Shown here: positions 45,871 through 55,473 of the stretch, piece by piece
How positions within the stretch are numbered: the first letter of the stretch is position 1
Layout: the number at the start of each line of letters is the position of its first letter
Source of the DNA: Fusarium oxysporum f. sp. lycopersici 4287
Lineage: Eukaryota > Ascomycota > Sordariomycetes > Hypocreales > Nectriaceae
Direction of reading: 5' to 3'
NCBI RefSeq assembly: GCF_000149955.1
Contig: NC_031000.1
Span: forward strand, 1,248,702-1,312,701
DNA length: 64,000 nt
The notes under the pieces: generated by a model
The model's input: the letters and a program-made list of their open reading frames with translations, nothing else
The model's database searches: none
What the model was told of the DNA's origin: nothing
Made by a program: the position numbers and the translations under genes

Positions 45871-45956
45871 GTAGACCCTACCGGGGTACATAGCGGATCC
45901 TTCTATCTACGAGAATCTATCTACATGTAGATGTAGCCTAGATCTACCTATCTATA

Positions 45957-46599
45957 GTCATTCGCGGTGGCGAAGATACGGACTAAAACGGCAATTTTTA
46001 ATTTTTATTACCCCTGTAGCCTGTAATACGCAGTCGATAGTTTGGTCTGACAGCCTGCTTGCAATGCCAGCTGCATAACATTGCCCACAGGTATTAATCA
46101 TATACGCATTGACCTGAACTGTCCAACAATACCTTGCCAACAATGCCTTGCCAACAAACTTGCCTTCGACCATTTCCGCAATAATTTTCAGCTTCCACCA
46201 CGTAGACGTTACCATCAACAGCCCCAACTGCTGGCGATGAGATTAAGAGAACGATTCATGCCCGTTAGCCACACTAAAGTCAACACTGGCTAACCAATTA
46301 GAGACCGAACCGAGAGATTTTCCTCAGGACCAGAAAGTTTCGGCGTTCGCCCAGAAGCGGTTAGATCGACAGCGTAGCTGCGAAATCTGGGGTAACAGCA
46401 GCATTCTACCGAGTGGCCCCACTCCCTGCTCCCCACTACTCCAAACCTAGCAACCAACCATGGGCTTGGGGAATGATATAAAAACATTCATGGTTTCCAA
46501 CTTTTTGATCCAAGCAACCAAATCTCCATCGAACGTCCAACTGATTCATCTCGTATAATCTACTCAACCATCTTTTCCCCGATCAATATAACCCATACG
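45957..46599. other. Intergenic region upstream of the MFS gene
   Basis: Contains a minus-strand open frame of 89 codons (45958-46227) with several Cys but no recognised family. The last 150 bp before 46600 are probably the promoter and leader of the MFS gene, with a TATA-like TATAAAA near 46478. Confidence 0.35.
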
Positions 46600-48408
46600 A
46601 TGGCCACCGAGGTACCCTATGACCAAAGGTCGCCGGTCCATCACCTGCTACACAACTTTCGGTTAATCGCGTCAGGTATGATCTTTCTTGCAGATCTGGC
46701 CTGACGGTTCCCTAACTGACAGGTATAGCCTTTTTCCTATCCTTGTGCTTCTTCACATATGGCTTCGATGGCTCTGTGATTGGGGGTGTCTATGCCATGC
46801 CTGCTTTCATCGCCGACTTCAGCAACCCATTGAACCTGGCACTTCCGGCACGGGATGTTTCTATCATGACAGCCGTACCTGTCCCGGGTGCTGTGGCTGG
46901 CACACTTCTGGCTGCTTGGCTCGGTGATAAATATGGTCGCAAGAAGGCGCTTTGGGTAGCTTGCTTAATTTCTCTCGTCGGTGCTGCCATCCAAACAGGA
47001 GCGATCAATGTCGCCATGCTGACTGTCGGGCGAACCATTGCCTGTGAGTTTCTTCCAGACCCGTCTCACGTCTTACTTTCGTGAATATTGACCACATGTT
47101 GGGCAGACGGCGCTGCGTTCATGATGCTCGCTCTGGCCGGCGCTTTCCAGACCGAGCTTGCGCCTACTCGCATCCGCGGAGCCATGGTGTCCTTGTCTAT
47201 TATCTCCATCAACCTCGCTTCAGTCTTGACCAGCGGAGTCAACTGGGCGACCCACGGGATTACTTCGTCGCTGTCCTATCGCTTGCCCATAGGTCTTCAA
47301 TGTCTCTGGCCAATCATCATCGCAGCCGGTCTGCTCTTTGTCGTCGACTCCCCGACTTTCTTCCTCATCAAAGGCAATGAAGCCAAGGCCCGATCGAGTC
47401 TCCGCCAGGTCCGTCAAGGTTATACAGAGCAAGAAATTGAGGTGGAGATGGCCGTACTGAAACACCAGGCCAATCTGAGCGCCGACGAGAACAAGGTTGC
47501 CTGGATTGACATGTTCCGGGGATCTAATCTACGACGCACACTTCTCGCTATGTCTGTGGCCAACATGCAGCTGCTCAGCGGCATCGCGTTTGCGACAAAC
47601 TATGCCACAATATTTCTTGCCCAAGTTGGGACTGCAGACCCTTTCCTTCTCACTCTCGCCCTCAACATCCTCTCTCTGGGCGGATCCTTCGCTGGCCTTT
47701 TCTTGGTCGACTGGGTCGGCAGACGCACGTTGGCGCTGACCACCTTCATCGCACTTCTCATCATTAACTCGGTCATTGGCGGCCTCGGTTTCGCCGATAA
47801 GACGAACCCCACAGTAATCCGGGTTATTGCAGCATTCTGCCTGATGTTCGGCTTCTTCTACGCGAGCGGCTTCGGCCCTCTGGCTTATGTCGTGACTGCG
47901 GAGATGCCGACAGCTCGCCTGCGTAATATAACATCAGCATTTTCGTTCATGACAGCTGCGGTATTTGCGATGGTCATCGCATTTGTCCTTCCTTATCTGG
48001 CCAACACCGATGAGTAAGTGCCTTCTCTCTGCCCAAGGGGGCGTGCGCATCACGCAGGAACTTGTCAGGCTAACATGGTAACAGGCTGAACCTGGGTGCC
48101 AAGACCTATCTGGTCTTCGCGGTATGGATGGCTGGCTGCATCATAGTCACCTACTTTACTCTGCCGGAAACTCGGGGCCGAACACCAGCCGAACTAGACG
48201 AGATGTTTGCTATCGGCGTCCCGGCTCGGGCTTTCAAAGGTAAGCAGCACGCGTTCCGACGACCGACAACGTTTTCTTGGCCCCATTTGCTGACCACACC
48301 GGACAACCAGCGTACATTTGCAGGGTCGACACTGCTCACGTTGCCGCAGAGGAAACCAAACAGTCAATCATTAAGTCTTCGCACGAGGAGCGCAATGACA
48401 CTGTTTGA
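46600..48408 (+). CDS. MFS transporter, sugar/quinate porter type
   Basis: Major facilitator superfamily proton-coupled or facilitative porter of the fungal sugar/quinate group, plasma membrane. Exons 46600-46675, 46723-47043, 47107-48013, 48085-48239 and 48311-48408 join in frame to 518 aa, the family's normal length. Signature motifs are the GDKYGRKK loop between TM2 and TM3, the R-x-G-R element ELAPTRIRGAMVS after TM4/5, VDWVGRRTL after TM8 and PETRGRTPAELDEMF after TM12. About 12 helices are evident. Introns have GT/AG ends. The start ATG is the first in frame, 25 codons before intron 1. It lies between the Zn2Cys6 gene and two esterase genes. The substrate (sugar, quinate or an aromatic acid) cannot be decided. 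Confidence 0.88.
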
Positions 48409-49470
48409 AGCAACGTACTTGGTGCCATGGTGGCCTGTGAATTATTATTTTCCTTTCTTTTGGTGGGGTATACACTATACGCCGGGAACCCTCGTTGCTA
48501 CTAGGTTCATTAAATATTCATTGAGAAGATTGCTACAGTGATTGCGACCCAGAAATTGGTGTCCGTTTCTGCTTGCTTCCTTGTCTAGCACTCAAATATA
48601 GCGATGGGCGAGTCATTATTAATCTCTGATGAGAATTCGCAGTGAAGTGATGTACATTCCTAGCCCCCACAAGATTGGTCCCTATTGCTGGTTCCAACGT
48701 TTTTGACCCTGCCAACAAAGTAACCATTGCCTCCCATCCTTGCCTCCCACAATATGGACCTTCGAGGCCTTGCCAAGCCCCAAGCCATGTGGAAGCTTTA
48801 TGTAGCGATTTCCAATCAAAAACCTTGGGCAAAAGTAGGTAAATGGAGTTGGTTGGATGAAGCTGATTTTGAGAAGTGTAGGTACATTCTAAATCGTCTG
48901 CTGCAAATAAATGAATCCTACCGTTCACTTGACGCCTACCGCTGCGCAGAACATATTCTGCTTGTGTCGCAGTATGGTGGACACAGCTGGCTGAGGCGAT
49001 TCTGGCCAAGCGGTCTTCGTACCAACTACGTATAGGAACATATGACCGCGAGATGGCCGTACGGGGGTTCCCCTCGATCAATCTTCCCCCAAGATGCTCG
49101 AAGCTTCAGTCCCCACATGGTGTCCCGAGGCATGTGTCGGACCGACAATGAGCTCGGCTCTTGGGCAATCGCCTGCTTGGGATGCGACGCCGACATCTAG
49201 GAATGTTTCAGATTCTCGAGTTGGCACTACCGGAAGAGCTGTGGCATGTCCTGGATATTTTCCAGATCCGGACTGGTGCAGACGGGTTCGAGATTTACCA
49301 TGACACCGAGGCTTGTGGGCCCCGGCCTTCCGGACTTTTGCCCCATGGGGAAATTTAGACTGGGACGTTTATAGAGGTGCATTTTCGCACCGCTCCCCTC
49401 ACCTCGTTCCCCTGAGAATCTGATCACAAAGCCCCGACCTCGATCATCACACGTTGCCGGAGCATTCACG
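48409..49470. other. Intergenic, no recognisable gene
   Basis: Open frames such as 48727-49035 (+) and 48533-49081 (-) overlap each other and show no family features. The final part is presumably the promoter of the hydrolase gene at 49471. Confidence 0.3.
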
Positions 49471-50568
49471 ATGTCCATCCAAGACTACAACTCCCCTGAC
49501 GCGGTATTACGACTGGGTGAATGCGCTCCGGAACTGAGCCAGGTAAGTCGTGAGGCGTGGATATTGATACAATCGCACAAATGGGCGCTGACCTCGGTCT
49601 AGATCATGAGCCAGGTTCAGCTACCGGTCACCGACTACTCCGACATTCAGAAGCTACGCGACCAAAGTGACGCTTCTGATAAAACGGCGTATGAGTCCAT
49701 GCCATCTTTCGGAGTCGAAGACCGTGTGGTCCTCATCCCCACTCGCGACGGCCACCAGAGTAGCACCAGGATTTTTCGTTTACCAGGCGCTCCTTCGAAA
49801 GGTAGCCCCCTTATCGTGTTGATATACGGCGGTGGCTTCATCCTTGGCAGCAACCTACAGTTGGCATCGCTTGCCCGAATCATCGCTGCAACACACGGGG
49901 CAACCGTCGTTGCGCTCTCATACAGGCTTGCACCAGAGCACCCTTTCCCGATTCCAGGCAACGATATTCGGGACGGCCTGGAGTGGGTCACAGAAAACGC
50001 CGAAAGCATTGGGGCTGATCCGTCAGCAGGCTTCATTGTGTGTGGCGGCTCAGCCGGTGGCAACCTAGCAGTCACCAGTACGCACATGGCGACTGAAAAC
50101 CCACTGCGATACAAAATCACTGGCCTGTGGCTTATCTTTCCCATACTCATGTCTGAAAAGCACGTACCTGAAAAGTACAAGCATCTTTGGCTTGCTAGGG
50201 CTCAATGCATAGATTCTCCGGTCCTCAAGTCACCGGATCTGGACATTATCAATAGTTTGTACGCGCCTGACGAGGACTCCCCAGAATGGTCACCCTACAA
50301 CATGAGTGACTCGTTCTCGTCGTCAAAGCTTCCGCGGACATTTATTCAAGTGGCTGGATTGGATCCGTTGAGAGACGATGGGTTGATGTACGCCAGGACT
50401 CTGGAAGACCACAACGTGGACATGAAACTGAAGGCCTATCCCGGCTATCCTCACGGCTTCATCGCCTTGCCTGATCTTGAAGCTTCGAAACAGTTTGTTG
50501 CAGACGCCAACGAAGCCTTGGTCTGGATGTTAGGGGTAACGGAGGGCTCTGGTCTGTCAGACGAATAG
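49471..50568 (+). CDS. Alpha/beta hydrolase-3 (hormone-sensitive-lipase/arylesterase-like)
   Basis: Predicted cytosolic esterase or lactonase of the HSL-like alpha/beta hydrolase-3 family, 345 aa. Exon 1 (49471-49542) is spliced over a 60-nt intron to 49603-50568 in frame. The oxyanion-hole loop reads IYGGGFILGS (Tyr replacing the usual His of HGGG). The nucleophile elbow is VCGGSAGGNLAV, the acid is in VAGLDPLRDDG, and the catalytic His in YPGYPHGFI. SYRLAPEHPFP is a typical family block. No signal peptide is seen. A broken paralogue lies at 36790-37125. With the neighbouring carboxylesterase and porter it may act on an imported ester; substrate unknown. Confidence 0.87.
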
Positions 50569-51142
50569 GTCCGAAAGGCCAGATAGGGTTGTGATCTAGG
50601 TTTTCGGGACCGTAGCTTCGGGCCCTAGCTTTCCGGAACCGTGGTTCCTGCCAAACCTAAGATCGAATTCAACAGCCTACATAGTTCTCAACAACCTAGG
50701 TCCCCGGCTTCCAACGGAGTCACTAGGCCGAGGGCCTGGCCTACGACCCGGGATCAGTCCAATCTCTAGGGATAAATATCTATAAGGAAGAAGGCAAGAG
50801 ATTCTATCGTCCCCAAGCTGTATCAACCAATCCATCCTGCCTGATATGGTCAATAGTCGTGTCAATTTCAACAGAGTAACTCGTTTTCTTGCACAAGTGC
50901 CTTGATTACCATCCCAAGTCTCAGACCAGCCAGAGTTTAGAATGTAAATCTTCAATAGTATCAGCATATGAAGCTTTGGCGACGAATATAAATGACCTGG
51001 TCTGGCCTGTGCAAGGTGTCAAGACTAAAGGCAGGATTGAACCACATGTCCCTGCGGTGCAACAGCGGACATGTGTTTTCTCCCAGTCATGCTTCTCTCA
51101 GTAGTTTTAGCACTGTACTACTAGAGATTTACTACTCTGCTA
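50569..51142. other. Intergenic, no recognisable gene
   Basis: 3' flank of the hydrolase. Short repeats of a TTTCGGGACCGTAG / TTCCGGAACCGTGG kind occur at 50600-50650. No gene seen. Confidence 0.3.
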
Positions 51143-52625
51143 ACGTGGTTGATAAGCGAGCCGATCAGCTAAACTTTCACTATAAAATAAAAATCTATAG
51201 TAATTCCATTTTAAGCTTAAAATAAGTAAAGACTTAATACAACTTTGTTTAGCTTTTAAATAAGCTACAAGGCTTTTCATAGATTTTTAGAAATATTCTA
51301 TAGAGCTATAAAAAGGAAAACCTATTTATACTGTAACTTCCACTTATCAGACATTACGTGTATTCGGTTCATTGATGTGAATTGGTGTATTCATGTTGTG
51401 TTCTGTTAAACTCTGCCCCTTTAGGGCGTCGCCATTTTGGCGCGTAATCTGAAGCATCCCTGCTTGCACGTGATACCCTAGCACTTATTCAACACCACTG
51501 TATAAGTAGTAATCCAAGGCTAGGGGATTTTTTTAAAAAGTAAAAAAAATATATTATAAAGCTAGCTAACGTACACGATAAGCATGCAGGACAGACAAGT
51601 GCGCAGGACATCCCATTTTTCACCTTAAAGGCCGGTTTTTAAAAGCATATAAAAAGCTTAATTTGAATTTTTAAGAATTATTTAAAAAATAGCTTTTAAG
51701 GTGAAAAATGTGCTGGCCAACTCACTTGTCTGGTCAACTCGCTTATCAACTACGTTATAGCTTATTTAACTATAAAATAATTATAATAGGATTTTTTTAA
51801 GATTTTTTTGCTATTTAATTTTATATAGTATTGATTAAAAGTAGACCTCACACTGTATAACTAAGGTTTTTTATATAAAATAAAATACATAAAAATCTTT
51901 AAAAAATATAATTAAATAAGATTAACTAACGTACACGATAAGCTTGCCGATTAGACAAGCATGCCGATTAGTATACTGTGCAGCTAAAAGTAGCTTACCC
52001 TATAGTATTTTAAACCCTGAATAAAATAGCTAAAAATCTATAAAAAATATTTCTAAAGATAGTATAGTCATTTATATAAAGAAATATTTTTAAAGGAATT
52101 TTAATTATTTTATTTTATATATAAAACCTTAAAATACAGTGTATTTTACAGTGTAAATATACTTTAAGGTTTATAGCTATATAGAATTTTTTAAAAATCT
52201 AAAGAAAATTAATAAAGCTTATTTTAAGACTTATATATCTATTAATAAAATTTTATCTATTTTAAGCTTAATTTGGATTTTTCAGCATTATTTAAAAAGT
52301 TGTCTTTAAGGTGAAAAGTGGAACTGATTGGCATGCTTGTCTAATCGGCAAGCTTATCGTGTACGTTATACTATTTTATGGTATAATTTTTATAAATTAT
52401 TAACTATTTTATTTAGGTTTTAAGATACTATAGGGTAGGCTACTTTTAGCTGCACAGTATGTTGTCCCGCGCACTTGTCTGTCCCGCATGCTTATCATAT
52501 ATGTTATACTATCTCTAAAAAGTATTTTTTTAAGCTTTTAGCTATTTTAGGAAGGCGTTATATTACTATAGGGTAAGTTATTTTTTAGTGTACAGTATAG
52601 TGATCGGCTCGCTTATCAACCACGT
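51143..52625. mobile_element. Nest of non-autonomous pogo-derived elements (MITEs)
   Basis: Outer ends ACGTGGTTGATAAGCGAGCC at 51143 and (inverted) at 52625, matching for 25 bp and flanked by TA on both sides. The first 15 bases equal the TIR of the pogo element at 6157. The AT-rich interior contains further ends of the same kind: starts at 51569 and 51929, and inverted ends at 51755, 52366 and 52504, all next to TA. No coding sequence remains. Best pairs are 51569-51755 (187 bp) and 51929-52366 (438 bp). Confidence 0.82.
51929..52366. mobile_element. Inner pogo-type MITE of the nest
   Basis: Ends ACGTACACGATAAGCTTGCC at 51929 and inverted at 52366, identical over about 36 bases, each next to TA. 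The interior is AT-rich and non-coding. Confidence 0.8.
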
Positions 52626-52954
52626 TAGTTCCATCTGCAGCCCTTTTTGCATGGCAGTGCGCAGTCATGCAGGCCGGCTACCAACTCATAATTCCAATTC
52701 TTGGATCTCTAATACGACAGGCCACGTCAAGAATGCTTGATCTGAACCTGTATATTGAAAATTTTCGCGGCATTTGCCTACGTGCACGTTTTGTGGATTG
52801 GGCGAAACACATTTAACATAATTGAGTGATCTTCTCAAGTACTACAACCACTCCCAAATAGACAAAGATACCGTGACTAATGGTAGCGAATGCACGTATG
52901 GTATGCGACTTCATATTGACCAACTGCAGCTTCTCCCATCAGCTACGACGCGCT

Positions 52955-54731
52955 TTACTTCTGCTTTTGGAAAATGCGAGCTTGACGCAAAACAATTGAC
53001 CACCTTTCGGCCGTCGGCTTCCCGACCAGTTCATCCAAAGACTGACACACAACCCCGCCCGTAGTATTGTCGACTCTGTAGAAAGGGCCGAGGTCTTCTC
53101 CAGAGCTCTTCGCCGGGGGCCAAGGCGTCAGCCCATGGGAAAAGTCCAACCATACAGACTGGAGGGTGGCCACAGCGCCTCGCCATTCCTCCAAATGCTT
53201 CTCGGGGACCGCGTCTTCGGCAACATCGAAGAGCAGGATATCATTGAGGCCGTGATTGGCCTTTTGGTAATGCATAGCGCTGTTAGTGAAAGGATTGGTC
53301 GCCGCAATCTCGTATATAAGCATCGGTTGGTCGGGCTGGAGGGATGCCATGAAGACTACAGGGATTCGGAACATGACGTCTCCGATGAGGGCGGCCCAGT
53401 TCTGTAAATCGGCAGAGTCGTTGCTCCGGACACCATATGCTTCCCGTATGTCCGGGTCAGCAATCAATAGGTCCACTGCATCGTGAAAAATGCTGTTGGT
53501 GGAGAGCACCTCCTTGACAGTAAGAAGGAACCTGTCATCGGACAACGACTTTGTTCCTGGAGCGTGTTCCAGAAGGAACTCGGCGACATCTTGCTGTGAA
53601 AGTTGGTGCATCAGCTTCGACCTCCCATGACATGGCTGCAGGGGCATATTTTACCTCGTATGCACAGCTTCCTATCATAATATCTGGTGGGTTCTGGATG
53701 GCGAGCGAGTCGCAACTACCTCCCTTAACCCATTGGCCATCCACTAAGGGGTACGAAATGAAAGCTGGCACGGCAGTCACGAGCTCCTGCACAGGCGCTG
53801 CCTGCAAAAGCTCGATTGTCGTCGTGTTTGGTGTATTCGAGTCGGACACCGCCTCCACGTACTTGGAAAAATTGGCTTCGTGTTCGTCCATGGTTTGGGG
53901 TCCAAGTCCAATGATGGTTCCGCTTGACATGATGGCGCGTTTGAACTTGCGGCCCGGGAACAGCGTTTGGTAGTGCGTCGAGATGGCACCGGCGCTGGTG
54001 CCATTGACCGTGACCTCGTCTGGATCGCCGCCAAAGCCGTGGATGAACTTGTTAACCCAATCTAGGGCCCGAGCCTGGTCATGTAATCCATAGTTTCCCA
54101 CGGGCTCACCGTGGGCCTTGTTGTAAGTCTCCAAATCTTTCGATGCGAGGAAGCCTAGTGGGCCAAGCCTGTAGTTGATCGTTACAACAACAATGGCTTG
54201 GTTGCGCTTGAGGCTCACTTGGACCAAGTTCGTAGGATCGAAAATCTCTCGGCCATTGAAGGCGATGCACTGTGATCCAGAGATGAAGGCACCTCCATGA
54301 ATGAACACGAGCACAGGGATCTTGCCTTTTTCTGCGTTCTCCAGAGCTGCCGTTGGAGCGGTGATGTTAAGATTCAGACACCCGTATTCGTCGCCCTTGG
54401 AGGCAGTCAGGGCCGGGTAGTCCTCGCCTGGAGGTTGGTCCCAAAAGGCAGGGGCTTCAATAGGCACTTGAGGACAAAATGGGCTGTTTTTGGGGAGAGA
54501 TCCTGTGTTAACCGCCAGATTTGCCAAAAGCGCTCGAGGATGTGCATATCAAACTTACCCGGGTTGTCTCGCATCAAATGGTTGCGAGGGCAGAGTGCCG
54601 TTGAGAATACTCTGCCGAAAGCGAGCTGGGATGGTGGCGTAAGGTATCCCGCGGAACTGTATGATGTCCGTTCCGCGTTCCAGCCCAATAACCTCGCCGA
54701 GGTGTTCGTGCTTGAAGTGATAGCTTCCCAT
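52955..54731 (-). CDS. Type-B carboxylesterase
   Basis: Predicted carboxylesterase/lipase of the type-B (cholinesterase-like) family. Exons 54731-54559, 54483-53655 and 53593-52955 join in frame to 546 aa, the normal family length, over introns of 75 and 61 nt. N-terminal blocks are FRGIPYATIPARFRQ and PFCPQVPIEAP; the oxyanion region is VFIHGGAFISGSQ; NYRLGPLGFLAS follows. The nucleophile elbow is VTVNGTSAGAIST (Ser near residue 200; the usual E before S is T here). The catalytic His is probably in KANHGLNDILLF. No signal peptide is evident from this start, so it may be intracellular. It is transcribed towards the hydrolase gene at 49471. Confidence 0.87.
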
Positions 54732-55081
54732 GTTGAGTAAACGGACAAGGCGAATGGCTGCTGAGGGTTCGCTGCTGGAGAGTCGGCGTCGCTTGCTTGT
54801 CCTGGGACCCTGGACACCATGCTTTTATCGTCCAGACTTCAGCCTCCAGAGTGCCCTACGAAGCTGCTTTCAGTCCCATTTTGGGAAGACTCCGCCTGGG
54901 GCATGCCCGAAAGCCACACCAAGCCTCCTAGAGGAAGGCCTCGAAGCTATCGGGCCCCGGCTCGGCAATTGTCCCGAACTGGTTAGAGCGCCATAACCTG
55001 CTGACAGACAATTTGCTCCATTCAATGGCTGAGGGCCAGCCATTCGCTAAGCGCTTACTGACTCAGGGCGACTAATACATG
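54732..55081. other. Intergenic upstream of carboxylesterase
   Basis: Likely promoter of the minus-strand carboxylesterase. No gene seen; an open frame 54730-54996 (+) is probably chance. Confidence 0.3.
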
Positions 55082-55121
55082 GGCACCCGGATGCCCAAAT
55101 ACGGTGGCGCATCCGGGTGCC
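55082..55121. repeat. Perfect 13-bp hairpin beside the Copia LTR
   Basis: Arms GGCACCCGGATGC (55082-55094) and GCATCCGGGTGCC (55109-55121) are perfectly complementary around a 14-nt loop. They lie 8 bp outside the proposed outer end of the LTR at 55129. This could be a small foldback element or a terminator-like structure. Confidence 0.75.
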
Positions 55122-55128
55122 TAAATTA

Positions 55129-55452
55129 TGTCAGCTGTCACGAGCTCTGATTCTCTAATGTGTCTCATTGGATGTGTGTATATTCTTGGTTGAGTTGCTT
55201 CCCCGCTCTAAGTCCCATATACATCTTTATACTGGGGTCCATCTGGAGTATCCGTTGTTTATATTGCGCGGTAGTGCTGGGTGAATATATATATATATTT
55301 TATGAAACTTGATTGTTTATTATTGAGATGAGAGTCCTTCTCGGGTTTATATCTCTAGATGATTTCATCTAGGACTTTGAACTTTAAATCTAGGGCTTTC
55401 AGACTAACAGTCTGAATCCTGAAGGGAAGGGGGATCCCCGGATTTTCCAACA
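55129..55452 (-). repeat. Probable 3' LTR of the Copia element
   Basis: About 324 bp between the polypurine tract and the 55.1-kb flank, with TG...CA ends on the minus strand. It includes ATATATATATAT at 55290. The partner LTR is absent, so the outer boundary rests on the TG/CA rule only. Confidence 0.55.
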
Positions 55453-55473
55453 CGCCCCCCATCCACCTTGTCT

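Larger units (their letters stand above)
42864..45956. mobile_element. Decayed hAT transposon, family 2, with solo LTR inside
   Basis: Starts with CAGGCTGGTAAATCTATCTA at 42864, the family-2 TIR with one changed base, followed by the AT-mutated TAGATATAG repeats. Interior sequence follows the element at 18504-21317 throughout. The right side ends within the subterminal TCTATCTAC repeats near 45956; the last 75 bp or so with the TIR are missing. The left two thirds are AT-mutated beyond reading, while the right third is well preserved. A 386-bp LTR interrupts it at 43858. Confidence 0.82.
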
